Part shown: positions 8,657 to 16,980 of the stretch, one piece after another
Numbering within the stretch: position 1 is the stretch's first letter
Layout: each line of letters starts with the position of its first letter
Origin: Casp-actino8 sp001510335
Lineage (GTDB): Bacteria > Actinomycetota > Acidimicrobiia > Acidimicrobiales > Ilumatobacteraceae
Length of the DNA: 64,000 nt
Reading direction: 5' to 3'
Assembly (NCBI GenBank): GCA_027729635.1
Contig: JAQCEM010000005.1
Location: 1-64,000, forward strand
The notes under the pieces: model-generated
Database searches by the model: none
What the model was told of the DNA's origin: nothing
Seen by the model: the letters and a program-made list of their open reading frames with translations, nothing else
Position numbers and translations under genes: made by a program

Positions 8657-9121
8657 ATGCTTTCTCGCCCTACTACCGACCAAATCATTCTTGATTGTCG
8701 GCATGAATTGCTCACAGCAGTTGATGCGGCCGTGAGTGATCCCACTGTCAAGATCACCATCCAGATGCTGGAAAACGTGTTGCGCAATGTTGCCGAACGG
8801 GCCGCTCACGAAATTGCGTGGATGCATGAAGAAACTGATCTCATGATCGGTTTTGCCGACGAAGTTGAGGCAACTCTCGGAAAGTCTGACGAACTGATGA
8901 CAGCATTGAGTGCCTACCACGCCGGTCGATCAGACAGCCTGCATCTTGATGATGTCAGTAAAACGTACGGACTTGCGGGCGAGTGCTTTTCACTGGCAAT
9001 GGAGAAGGCCTTCGCCGCATCACACACTGCATTACATCTTCGGAGCCGCGAAATTTTGTCGATTCGCCTAGATCACGAAAACAAGATCAAGGGTGAATGG
9101 GCCTTCGTCGGTCGTGGCTGA
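8657..9121 (+). CDS. small helical protein, possible LvaB/DUF6285-like kinase partner
   Basis: A 154-residue, mostly helical, acidic protein without signal peptide. The N-terminal pattern RHELLTAVDAAV, followed by a helix with NVLRNVAERAAHEIAWM, resembles the small proteins (DUF6285 type) found next to APH-type acyl-CoA kinases, of which LvaB is the studied example. I base this on pattern and neighbourhood only. The start at 8657 has an AAAGGTG site just upstream. The gene directly follows the kinase and overlaps the next ThuA-like gene, so all three are probably one operon. Confidence 0.6.
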   Translation: MLSRPTTDQIILDCRHELLTAVDAAVSDPTVKITIQMLENVLRNVAERAAHEIAWMHEETDLMIGFADEVEATLGKSDELMTALSAYHAGRSDSLHLDDVSKTYGLAGECFSLAMEKAFAASHTALHLRSREILSIRLDHENKIKGEWAFVGRG

Positions 9122-9899
9122 GCCCCGTATCTCAGTTCAGGTAGTCACGGGCGGTCATCCGTTTGTCGCTGACGCCTTTTTTGCGGTCTTCGATTCAATC
9201 GACAACATCACGTGGACTGCCGCCGATACTCCGTCAACCGGATATGACGTCGTTGTTTTCTATGACATGCCCGGACTGAAATTCACCGGTGACAATCCGC
9301 CAGTTGTTCTTCCCGCACCAACCGCCGAACACATACAGGTTCTCAACGACCTACAAGACGCTGGCACTGGTTTGGTTTTCATGCATCACGCCATAGCAAG
9401 TTGGCCAAAGTGGCAAGGATTCGCTGATCTTGTTGGTGGGCGATTCCATTATCAACCGGCGACTCTGCGTGGGGTGGAGTATCCCGACTCTGGTTATGTC
9501 TTTGATGTTGAACACACCATTGAAGTCATTGACTCTGATCATCCGATATGTGAAGGACTCGGAAACTCATTCACGTTGACTGATGAACTGTATTGCTGCC
9601 CGGTTTTTGAAGATGAAGTCATCCCGCTCATGCGCACGACTTTCGCGACCGACGACCCGATGAACTTCTTTTCGGCCGATCTTGCAATCCGCGGTCAGCG
9701 CAACAGCAATGAGAATTGGACACATCCGGCCGGAAGTAATTTGGTTGCTTGGGTGAAGAAAGCAAAAAATGCCCCACTCGCCTACATCCAATTCGGCGAC
9801 GGACCAGTGACGTATGTTGATCCCATGTTCCGCAAAGTGATAAGTAATGCGATCCGTTGGACTGCTTCGGTCCAAGCACGCGCCTGGGCCAGCAGTTAA
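9114..9899 (+). CDS. ThuA-like domain protein (copy 1)
   Basis: About 261 residues with the class I glutamine-amidotransferase-like fold of the ThuA family. Visible features are a central GLVFMHHAIASWPKW segment, where amidotransferases have their nucleophile elbow but here no Cys is present, then GGRFHYQP, DSDHPICEGL and TDELYCCPVF, all family hallmarks. A GTG at 9114 overlaps the end of the previous gene by 8 bases; a GTG at 9093 is the alternative start. ThuA proteins occur in sugar and polyol catabolic operons and their reaction is still debated. A second copy lies at 17777. The stop codon abuts that of the convergent nitroreductase. Confidence 0.8.
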   Translation: MAEPRISVQVVTGGHPFVADAFFAVFDSIDNITWTAADTPSTGYDVVVFYDMPGLKFTGDNPPVVLPAPTAEHIQVLNDLQDAGTGLVFMHHAIASWPKWQGFADLVGGRFHYQPATLRGVEYPDSGYVFDVEHTIEVIDSDHPICEGLGNSFTLTDELYCCPVFEDEVIPLMRTTFATDDPMNFFSADLAIRGQRNSNENWTHPAGSNLVAWVKKAKNAPLAYIQFGDGPVTYVDPMFRKVISNAIRWTASVQARAWASS

Positions 9900-10553
9900 T
9901 TAGCTCCAGGTATTCCAGCGCACGAACTTTTCGGCTGGTACGCGCTTAGCCAATTTGAAATCGGTACCAATCGTGTAGGCAACCGGGAACAAACCAGCCT
10001 GGGTGTACTGCTCGAAAGGAATGCCCAGAAGTTCGGCGGCTTCTTTTTCATTCGGCAAGTGCAACGTCGTCCAGGCTGAACCAAGTCCCCGCTCACGCAA
10101 CGCCAGCATGAAACTCCACACCGCCGGAAGCAACGATCCCCAAGCCGAAGCCTGACCGAATGTTGGCGTACCAGCATCAAGTCGACCAGCAATTAATGGA
10201 ATCAAGAGCACGGGAACTTCTTCCAAGATGCCGGCGAGGTGCATTGATGAGTCGACGATGCGCTCACCTTGAGCATCGCGCTTGGGGCGATTGGGATCGT
10301 TGACATATGGGTAGTAGTTGGCGCGATACATATCGGCCAAGGCCTTCTTCTTCACCGGATCGTCGATGAACAACCAACGCCAACCCTGCATGTTTGAACC
10401 TGTCGGTGCCTGGTGCGCAATCTCAATGCACTCCATCAACACTTCGCGCTCAACCGGACGGGTGAGATCAAGGCGCTTGCGTACCGAACGCGTGGTGGTC
10501 AATACCTCATCTGCTGACAGACCCAGTTTGCCATTTTCAAGTTTGTCGCTCAT
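9900..10553 (-). CDS. nitroreductase-family FMN oxidoreductase (copy 1)
   Basis: A 217-residue nitroreductase-fold flavoprotein. The N-terminal SVRKRLDL stretch is the FMN phosphate-binding segment. APTGSNMQGWRWLFIDD and the C-terminal LGIPFEQYTQAGLFPVAYTIG are typical of the family. The ATG at 10553 lies 2 bases after the stop of the upstream PNPOx-like gene, with an AGAAAGAAG site inside that gene. It ends a long minus-strand run with SDRs and a P450. It probably uses NAD(P)H with FMN to reduce an enone, quinone or nitro group in the same pathway. The exact substrate is not predictable. Confidence 0.85.
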   Translation of the reverse strand: MSDKLENGKLGLSADEVLTTTRSVRKRLDLTRPVEREVLMECIEIAHQAPTGSNMQGWRWLFIDDPVKKKALADMYRANYYPYVNDPNRPKRDAQGERIVDSSMHLAGILEEVPVLLIPLIAGRLDAGTPTFGQASAWGSLLPAVWSFMLALRERGLGSAWTTLHLPNEKEAAELLGIPFEQYTQAGLFPVAYTIGTDFKLAKRVPAEKFVRWNTWS

Positions 10554-10555
10554 GA

Positions 10556-11086
10556 TCAATCTTCTTTCTTCGGATCGGCGTTCGCGGCCATCCATTCAGA
10601 GGTTGCTTTACCCATCTTGCCACCGTCGTAACCGATTCTTTGCGTGGGCTTCACTTCAAGGATCACGCGTCGTGGCGAATCAAGGAATTTCGTGAAAGTG
10701 TCACGCCGCACCGGGTCGCTATTGCCCATCACAGCAGCCGACAATGCGGGATAAAACCAATCCTTCGTGGCTTGGTCGTCATACAACACGCATTCACCCT
10801 TATAGGTAACCGTCTTATTGCGAGCCATTTTCGAACCTGTTGATGTGACCACTACACACACGCGTGGATCTCGACGGACTGCCGAAATGCGAGCACGCTG
10901 CGACGAAGCCGTCAACCAGAAACTGCCGTTCACAAAAACGTACGACATGATGACGCCGACTGGCCAGCCCTCTTTATTTGACCAAATGAACGTGCACTCG
11001 TTTTGCGCAAGTAACAAGTCTCTTTCCACATCGTCGTCCAATCCGTAAATCGTGACGTCTTCGTAGTTCTCGGGATGCTCTGCCAT
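10556..11086 (-). CDS. PNPOx-like split-barrel flavin/F420 protein
   Basis: A 176-residue protein with the pyridoxamine-5'-phosphate-oxidase-like split barrel. It begins with a helix, then the strand pair GWPVGVIMSYVFVNGSFWL, the ASSQRARISAVRRDPRVCVVV segment that contacts the cofactor phosphate, and a long C-terminal part. In actinobacteria this fold includes F420- and FMN-dependent reductases. It is coupled to the nitroreductase downstream, with a 2-base gap. Whether it binds FMN, F420 or haem cannot be settled here. Confidence 0.75.
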   Translation of the reverse strand: MAEHPENYEDVTIYGLDDDVERDLLLAQNECTFIWSNKEGWPVGVIMSYVFVNGSFWLTASSQRARISAVRRDPRVCVVVTSTGSKMARNKTVTYKGECVLYDDQATKDWFYPALSAAVMGNSDPVRRDTFTKFLDSPRRVILEVKPTQRIGYDGGKMGKATSEWMAANADPKKED

Positions 11087-11122
11087 GGTTGTCTCTTTCT
11101 CGTAGATGTTTAGTGAACGCTC

Positions 11123-11896
11123 TTATTTAGATAATGGTCGTGGCGTGAACTGACCAGTATTAGCGGTTATACCTCCGTCAACTGGCACCACAGCACCAGT
11201 CACAAAGCTTGATGCTTCAGATGCGAAGAAGGCGATGACCGCAGCAACCTCACTCGCCTGCCCCCAACGTTGAAGCGGAACAGCGCGTCGCAGGCTTTCG
11301 TATACCTCTGGCACTTGTTTGATCCCAGTTGTCATGCCGGTCTCGGTCGGACCAGGACACACCACGTTGACGGTGATTGCGTCGGCAGCAAGTTCAAGTG
11401 CGGCCCCTTTGGCCAGATTGATGGCCGCAGCCTTGGCGGTGTTGTAGGGCCACATATTGGGGTCGGCATTAATGCCTGATGTTGATGCGGTGACAACAAT
11501 GCGTCCGCCACCACGACGACGCAATGCAGGCACCGCAGCGCGGATTCCGAGCAGTACACCGCGTACATTGACTTCGAGAACTCGGTCAAAAATTTCAATC
11601 GGCAGATTCAAAATATCTCCGCTAGCCGGAAGTCCCGCATTCAAGATCGTCGCGTCAAGCCCACCGAATTCACCTTCGGCCAATGCCACTGCCAGTTCGT
11701 TGGTGGCCGCGTCAGTGACATCACCACCGACAGCCAGTACACGAGGATGCTTCTCGACTTCTTTCAAAGCTTGGCTGGGAAGGTCGACGATGACCACCGA
11801 TTCACCAGCGGCAAGCAAAGTCTCCACCGTTGCCAGCCCAATACCTGAAGCACCACCAGTGACAATGGAAACTCTCGTACTTTTGGTTTGATTCAT
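11123..11896 (-). CDS. SDR-family oxidoreductase
   Basis: A 257-residue classical short-chain dehydrogenase. The cofactor motif TGGASGIG is at residues 13-20, NAG is at LNAGLP near 86, the catalytic serine is in VTASTS, and YNTAK supplies the Tyr-x-x-x-Lys pair near 150. The C-terminal VVPVDGGITA is standard. Asp in VIVDLP after the second strand suggests NAD over NADP. It lies 24 bases downstream of the P450 gene and probably oxidises an alcohol made by it. Confidence 0.9.
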   Translation of the reverse strand: MNQTKSTRVSIVTGGASGIGLATVETLLAAGESVVIVDLPSQALKEVEKHPRVLAVGGDVTDAATNELAVALAEGEFGGLDATILNAGLPASGDILNLPIEIFDRVLEVNVRGVLLGIRAAVPALRRRGGGRIVVTASTSGINADPNMWPYNTAKAAAINLAKGAALELAADAITVNVVCPGPTETGMTTGIKQVPEVYESLRRAVPLQRWGQASEVAAVIAFFASEASSFVTGAVVPVDGGITANTGQFTPRPLSK

Positions 11897-11920
11897 GTCC
11901 GAACCGTCACTTTCTTACTG

Positions 11921-13105
11921 TCACTCTCTAACTGTCCATTTGATCGGCAACGTCGTGAGTCCGCGAAGAATAAAAGGTTGATTGACTTTGACGTCACCGG
12001 TGAGTTCAATAGTTTCAAAAGTGTCAATCATCCAACGCAGGGCCATCTGACCTTCACGACGAGCTAGCACGTTGCCAATGCAATGGTGTACTCCCCAACC
12101 GAAGGCTAAATGCGGTTTGGCTCCTGGGCCAAAGCGATCAAGTTTGATGTCGTCAGGGTTCTCCCACACACGCGGATCACGATTTGCTGCCGCGAACAGC
12201 AGTTGCATTTTGGAGCGCTCGGGGATGGTTTCTCCACGTACCTCGCACTCTTCATTATTCGTACGAAATAAACCTTGAACCGGTGAATCAAAACGCAAAA
12301 ACTCTTCAACTGCCCACTGAATTTTGCTCGAGTCGTTGCGCAGTTGCTCCATGAGTTCAGGCTGCTGAATTAAACGCCACAACATCAGGCTTAACAAACT
12401 CGCCGTCGTTTCATGTCCAGCGACCAATACTTGTTGACATAGCCGCCGTACTTCGCTGTACTTCAAATCTTCGGCAAGGTACGCCTGAGTCAACACACTT
12501 AACAAATCCTCAGGTGGAGTACCGCCAGCTTCAATAATTTCTTGGCGCTCGGCAACAAGTACATCAACCAAACCGTAGATACCGTCATTTGCCGCTTCAA
12601 CAAGACTCAAGTCTCCGCCGCCGAGACCATTCACGATGTCATCTGACCAATGACCAAATTGATCGCGATCTTCGGACCGAATACCTAACATTTCGGCGAT
12701 CACGATGGCCGGAAATGGAAAAGCAAAGAGGCCCACGAAATCACCTTCACCGTCGCAACTAAAAGAGTCCTCCCATAACTGACGGCCAATCTCTTCAACC
12801 CGTGGCGTTAAGGCGTCAACCATCGCGGGACGAAATCCATCTTGTAACACTTTGCGTTGACGTCGATGATCGGGGTCATCGGCCGATCCCAGTACGCCTC
12901 CGACTTGATAGAACACGCCTGGACCATCGCCGTTGAGCCATTGGGTTGGCGCGGTGACCATTGCCAAAACATCTTCATGGCGACTCACCACATAAAACGG
13001 TGGATCAAAAGTGTCTTCTTTATGAAGCGGACATTTTTCGATGAGATGATGATGACCCGCTGAGGGTTCAAGATCATTGGCGTGTTCTAAATGCGAATAG
13101 GTCAC
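11921..13105 (-). CDS. cytochrome P450
   Basis: A 394-residue soluble bacterial P450. The I-helix oxygen-activation motif is AGHETTASL near residue 230. The ExxR pair is in VEEFLRF near 268. The haem-ligand loop is AFGWGVHHCIGNVLAR with Cys342; the usual FGxGxHxCxG pattern is kept. Length and motifs resemble bacterial CYP families that hydroxylate terpenoid, steroid or fatty compounds. No ferredoxin gene is adjacent. It sits between two tandem SDRs upstream and another SDR downstream, suggesting stepwise oxidation of one substrate. Confidence 0.93.
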   Translation of the reverse strand: MTYSHLEHANDLEPSAGHHHLIEKCPLHKEDTFDPPFYVVSRHEDVLAMVTAPTQWLNGDGPGVFYQVGGVLGSADDPDHRRQRKVLQDGFRPAMVDALTPRVEEIGRQLWEDSFSCDGEGDFVGLFAFPFPAIVIAEMLGIRSEDRDQFGHWSDDIVNGLGGGDLSLVEAANDGIYGLVDVLVAERQEIIEAGGTPPEDLLSVLTQAYLAEDLKYSEVRRLCQQVLVAGHETTASLLSLMLWRLIQQPELMEQLRNDSSKIQWAVEEFLRFDSPVQGLFRTNNEECEVRGETIPERSKMQLLFAAANRDPRVWENPDDIKLDRFGPGAKPHLAFGWGVHHCIGNVLARREGQMALRWMIDTFETIELTGDVKVNQPFILRGLTTLPIKWTVRE

Positions 13106-13169
13106 GCTGTCACTTGCCCCTTAATCGGCGTTGACTAAATGGCGTTAGCCACAGATATGAATCTGAAAA

Positions 13170-13952
13170 TCAGTATGGAAGAGTTCCGCCATCAACAGGG
13201 AACAAACAACCAGTGATATTGCGGGCCGCATCGGTGGCCATCATGACAGCGACTGCAGCAACCTCTTCAACCCTGTTCGGCTTCTTGGTCGCGGCTTCAG
13301 AGCTAAATGCTGCGATGAGGTTCTCGTATGTACCGAGTCCCATCGCAATTGCTGAATCGGGACCGGTCGTGCGAACGATGTCAGTTTCGATGATGCCCGG
13401 CAAGATGGCGTTAACCGTGATGCCGAGCGTGCCCACTTCGTGAGCAGCCGACTTCACAAGACCATTCACCGCATGCTTGGTTGCGACGTAACCCGGGATA
13501 CCCGGCTTACCTAACTTGCCCTCAACCGACGAAGTCACGATGATGCGACCACTTTGACGCGGGATCATGTGCTGCAACGAGCGACGCATACCCCAAAAAA
13601 CGTGATTGAGGTTCCAATCGATTTCGAGATTCCACTCTTCATCGGACATCTGCGCAACCGGGGCAGTCATGTTGACTCCACCCGAGTTCAAACAGCAAAT
13701 ATCTAACTTTCCGAATTTTTCAATCGTGAAATCAATCAAGCCTTCAACAACTGACTGCTTTGATGAATCTCCAGCATAAAAAGCGATGTTCGGTCCGCCG
13801 CCCATTTCAGCAAGAGCAACGGCACCTTTCGCAGCGTCACGACCATTAACAACGACCGTGGCGCCCTCAGCCAAAAACGCTTCGGCCATCGCGCGACCGA
13901 TACTGCGGGTTCCGCCGGTGATGCAAGCGACTTTTCCATCAAGTTTTCCCAT
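13170..13952 (-). CDS. SDR-family oxidoreductase (tandem copy A)
   Basis: A 260-residue short-chain dehydrogenase. TGGTRSIG is at residues 12-19, VVNGRD follows the second strand, VTSSVEGK carries the catalytic Ser, and YVATK supplies Tyr and Lys near 155. In place of the usual NNAG or NAAG it has LNSGG. It is strongly similar along its whole length to the gene just upstream (13967-14746), including the HAVNG, KSAAHEVGTLGITVNA and VDGGT segments. The pair is a tandem duplication; the two differ mainly in the substrate loop after residue 190. The gap between them is 14 bases, so they form one operon. Confidence 0.92.
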   Translation of the reverse strand: MGKLDGKVACITGGTRSIGRAMAEAFLAEGATVVVNGRDAAKGAVALAEMGGGPNIAFYAGDSSKQSVVEGLIDFTIEKFGKLDICCLNSGGVNMTAPVAQMSDEEWNLEIDWNLNHVFWGMRRSLQHMIPRQSGRIIVTSSVEGKLGKPGIPGYVATKHAVNGLVKSAAHEVGTLGITVNAILPGIIETDIVRTTGPDSAIAMGLGTYENLIAAFSSEAATKKPNRVEEVAAVAVMMATDAARNITGCLFPVDGGTLPY

Positions 13953-13966
13953 GACAATCTCCTAAA

Positions 13967-14746
13967 TCAGTAGGGCGAAGTTCCGCCGTCGATTGAGATC
14001 AAAGATCCCGTGATACCTGCACCTGCATCTGACGCCAACAACACGGCAACCAGAGAAACATCTTCAACTTCGTTGAGTCGCTTAATGGCAGACTCCGAAG
14101 CAAACATTTCGAGTAGACCTTCATAAGTAGTGCCCATTGCGATAGCCGCGCCTGGACCTTCAGCCATCATCACATCGGTTTCGATAGCACCTGGGCACAC
14201 TGCGTTGACCGTGATGCCCAAAGTTCCGACTTCATGAGCGGCTGACTTAGTTAATCCATTGACCGCATGCTTCGAAGAAACATAGGTCGAGATTCCGGGC
14301 TTACCGACTTTTCCTTCAACTGACGAGACGTTGATGACTCGTCCAGATTGCTGAGGGATCATGTACTTAAAAGCCCGACGCATCACCCAAAAGGTGTGCC
14401 AGAAGTTCCAGACCAAAGCGTCTTCCATGGACTCATCAGTGAGATCGGCAATGGGCGCATGATTGGCTGCACCGCCAGCGTTGGCAACCAAAATGTCAAT
14501 ACGTCCGAAGTGCGCCACAGTGCCATCAACGACGGCCTCGCAGTCGGCCCGCTTTTTCACATCACCAGCGATGAAATGCACATTGGCGCCGGCGTTCAAT
14601 TCATCAAGCGTGCGTTGAGCCTTGGCTTTATCGCGACCATTAATGACAACTTTGGCACCCTCATCGAGAAAGGCCTTCGCAATTGCAAGGCCAATTCCTC
14701 GGGTACCACCCGTTACGCAAGCGACTTTTCCATCAAGTGTTCCCAT
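13967..14746 (-). CDS. SDR-family oxidoreductase (tandem copy B)
   Basis: A 259-residue short-chain dehydrogenase, paralogue of the next gene downstream. TGGTRGIG is at residues 12-19, VANAGG near 90, NVSSVEGK holds the catalytic Ser and YVSSK the Tyr-Lys pair near 154. It ends with ISIDGGTSPY. It is the first SDR of the minus-strand P450 cluster and follows the TetR gene by 111 bases. An ACTGA-N4-TCAGT inverted repeat at 14760-14773, just before the ATG, is a possible regulator site. Substrate unknown. Confidence 0.92.
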   Translation of the reverse strand: MGTLDGKVACVTGGTRGIGLAIAKAFLDEGAKVVINGRDKAKAQRTLDELNAGANVHFIAGDVKKRADCEAVVDGTVAHFGRIDILVANAGGAANHAPIADLTDESMEDALVWNFWHTFWVMRRAFKYMIPQQSGRVINVSSVEGKVGKPGISTYVSSKHAVNGLTKSAAHEVGTLGITVNAVCPGAIETDVMMAEGPGAAIAMGTTYEGLLEMFASESAIKRLNEVEDVSLVAVLLASDAGAGITGSLISIDGGTSPY

Positions 14747-14857
14747 GTTGTCCCCTTAAACTGAAGAATCAGTGACATTGTGACCATAATCAATCAACCG
14801 ACCAAAGAAGCAAGCGGAGAGCCCGCCATGGCGAAATCGCTGAGGCGTCTCGGGCTT

Positions 14858-15496
14858 TCAGGAGGTTTTGACGAGTTGGCCACGCATGGCCATCTTGATG
14901 CCCTGGATAGCCCGCTTTTGAAGTTCGTGATCCCCGGAAACGGCGTCAGTGAGTCCCATCAACACCGTCAGAAGGTACGCCTGAACCACCAAGCGGTTTT
15001 CTTTGGCGATTTCGCCTCGCTTGACGCCAAGGTCAATCATGACCGCGAAAAATCTTTCCCGCTGACGCACATGAGTTGAGAGCGCTGCGGCCATATCGGG
15101 ATGGCGTCCCGAATCGACTCGGACCGCTCCGATGAACCGAGCAACTGAAGCGTCTTCCATATTCATTTCATAGGCGATATCGAGCACGGCCTCAAACTGC
15201 CCAATAAAGGTGTCGTGGCCGATAATCGCCTTGGTGAACTGCTCATAGACCTGAGATTGGGTATCTCCATGGACCGCCAGATACAAGGCCAGTTTTGAGC
15301 CGAAATAGTGATAGAGCGCCCCCGGGGTGATGCCGACCGCAGTCGCGATGTCGCGGTTCGTGGTGATTTCGTACCCATGCACCGAGAACATTTCTCGAGC
15401 AACCACCAAAATGCGGTCTCTCGTCTGGACCGAGCTGGTATCGGGTGGTCGCCCAAGTCGTTTCACGACTGGTTTCACCTTCTGCGCCGATGCCAT
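14858..15496 (-). CDS. TetR-family transcriptional regulator
   Basis: About 212 residues. The N-terminal helix-turn-helix is clear: TRDRILVVAREMFSVHGYE, TNRDIATAVGITPGALYHYF and KLALYLAV. The C-terminal ligand domain is helical and unrelated to any I can name. The ATG at 15496 is preferred because the HTH begins about 30 residues later, as is usual; the frame is open further upstream to 15565. It diverges from the acyl-CoA dehydrogenase gene at 15605, and the element at 15574-15592 in the shared intergenic region is a candidate operator. It probably controls parts of the surrounding catabolic genes. Confidence 0.88.
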   Translation of the reverse strand: MASAQKVKPVVKRLGRPPDTSSVQTRDRILVVAREMFSVHGYEITTNRDIATAVGITPGALYHYFGSKLALYLAVHGDTQSQVYEQFTKAIIGHDTFIGQFEAVLDIAYEMNMEDASVARFIGAVRVDSGRHPDMAAALSTHVRQRERFFAVMIDLGVKRGEIAKENRLVVQAYLLTVLMGLTDAVSGDHELQKRAIQGIKMAMRGQLVKTS

Positions 15497-15573
15497 GGAC
15501 CGAGTATTGCCCACCCACACCAGATATTGACGACCGAGGTGTCCCGGGTTCAATTCACGCCCCACGGTTCTCT

Positions 15574-15592
15574 AACTGATCAGTAGGTCAAT
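15574..15592 (+). promoter_or_regulatory. operator-like element upstream of the acyl-CoA dehydrogenase (site B)
   Basis: AACTGATCAGTAGGTCAAT contains the perfect dyad ACTGATCAGT and matches 16 of 19 bases of the element before the Rieske gene at 5999. It ends 12 bases before the ATG at 15605 and lies in the divergent tetR/acyl-CoA dehydrogenase promoter region. It is the best candidate binding site for the adjacent TetR protein. Confidence 0.45.
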
Positions 15593-15604
15593 TACGCTCA
15601 GACC

Positions 15605-16897
15605 ATGTCTACCGCACAGAATTCAACTCAGACAAGCGTCCCGCCCCTTGACGAATTCCTCGCAACCGCACGAAAGTGGCTGGAAGCGAATACTGAATAT
15701 CGCGCCGGTGGTTCAGACGAAAAAGACCTCGTCTGGGGCGAGGGCGAATTTTCAGTCTCGGTGTTCCATTCGCTGACGTTTGAGGAAGAAAGTGCGTTAC
15801 TTGAAAAGGCTAAGGCTTGGACCCAAGCCAAAGCCGAACACGGTTATCACGCCATCACTCAGCCCGTTGAATACGGCGGCCTTGCGTACCCCCGTGAATA
15901 CGCTCGAGCGTACTCAAAACTCGAATCACTATTTGTTACCCCGACTGGTCACGAAACGCATAGCGTTACTGTGGGACTCATTGCGCCAACGATCAATATT
16001 TACGGAACACCCGAACAGAAAGAACAATTCGTTAGTCGCTTTATGGCAACACGCGAACTCGCGTGCCAGATGTTCTCAGAGCCTGGTGCTGGCAGCGACT
16101 TGGCTGGTCTCGCCTGTCGCGCCGAACGTGACGGTGATGAATGGGTCATCAATGGACAAAAGGTTTGGTCGTCGGGTGCACAGTTCTCTGAGTGGGGTGA
16201 ACTCATTGCTCGTAGCGATGTTGATGTCGTCAAGCACAAGGGCATGACCGCGTTCATCATTCCGATGGATCTGCCGGGTATTGAAATTCGTCCCATTAAG
16301 CAGATGAGTGGCGGATCGTCGTTCAACGAAGTTTTCTTCAATGATGTACGCGTCCCTGACTCAATGCGGCTTGGTCCGGTAGGCGAAGGCTGGAAGGTTG
16401 CGCTCACCACTCTTGGTTTTGAACGTGACCACTCTGGTGATGGTGGTGGCGGCGGGTCACGCGTCGGTGGTTCGTGGCGCCAGATCATCGCTACGGCTCG
16501 AGCCATGGGCGTGACCAGCGATCCGGTGATGCGCCAAGAGCTCGCCAAGGCGTACACGCATTTCCGCGTTGAAGGATTCGTAAACCGTCGAGCATCTGAT
16601 ATCAGGCGCGCTGGCCAGCCGGCTGGCCCCGAAGGATCATTGGGCAAGCTCATGTGGACCGAAGGTATGACCTATGTCAGCGACGTGATGTCGAAAATTC
16701 TTGGTGCAACCTTGATTGCCGACACCGGCGAATGGGGTACATTTGCTTGGGGCGAGCATGTTCTTGGTGCTCCTGGTTACCGCATTGCTGGTGGATCAGA
16801 CGAAACTCAGCGCAACATCATTGGCGAACGAGTTCTTGGTCTTCCCGGCGAACCACGAGTTGACAAAGATATGTCTTGGAAGGACACGCGCCGGTAA
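15605..16897 (+). CDS. acyl-CoA dehydrogenase
   Basis: A 430-residue FAD-dependent acyl-CoA dehydrogenase. The family signature MFSEPGAGSDLAGL is near residues 157-170, the flavin-side segment VNGQKVWSSGAQ follows, then the GMTAFIIPMD and GPVGEGWKVALTTL segments. The C-terminal AGGSDETQRNIIGERVLGLP is typical of FadE-like enzymes acting on bulky or branched acyl-CoAs. The signature is the classical SEPGAGSD form, not the TEPDVASSDATN form of ACAD10/ACAD11, so it is probably not their direct counterpart. It diverges from a tetR gene with a shared dyad element. Confidence 0.92.
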   Translation: MSTAQNSTQTSVPPLDEFLATARKWLEANTEYRAGGSDEKDLVWGEGEFSVSVFHSLTFEEESALLEKAKAWTQAKAEHGYHAITQPVEYGGLAYPREYARAYSKLESLFVTPTGHETHSVTVGLIAPTINIYGTPEQKEQFVSRFMATRELACQMFSEPGAGSDLAGLACRAERDGDEWVINGQKVWSSGAQFSEWGELIARSDVDVVKHKGMTAFIIPMDLPGIEIRPIKQMSGGSSFNEVFFNDVRVPDSMRLGPVGEGWKVALTTLGFERDHSGDGGGGGSRVGGSWRQIIATARAMGVTSDPVMRQELAKAYTHFRVEGFVNRRASDIRRAGQPAGPEGSLGKLMWTEGMTYVSDVMSKILGATLIADTGEWGTFAWGEHVLGAPGYRIAGGSDETQRNIIGERVLGLPGEPRVDKDMSWKDTRR

Positions 16898-16980
16898 CGA
16901 GGTACGGTCGTAGTTTTACGAATGGTCGTTTTAACAAGTTTCAGTCATAACAATCAACAACTACAACAGGGGGCAACATC

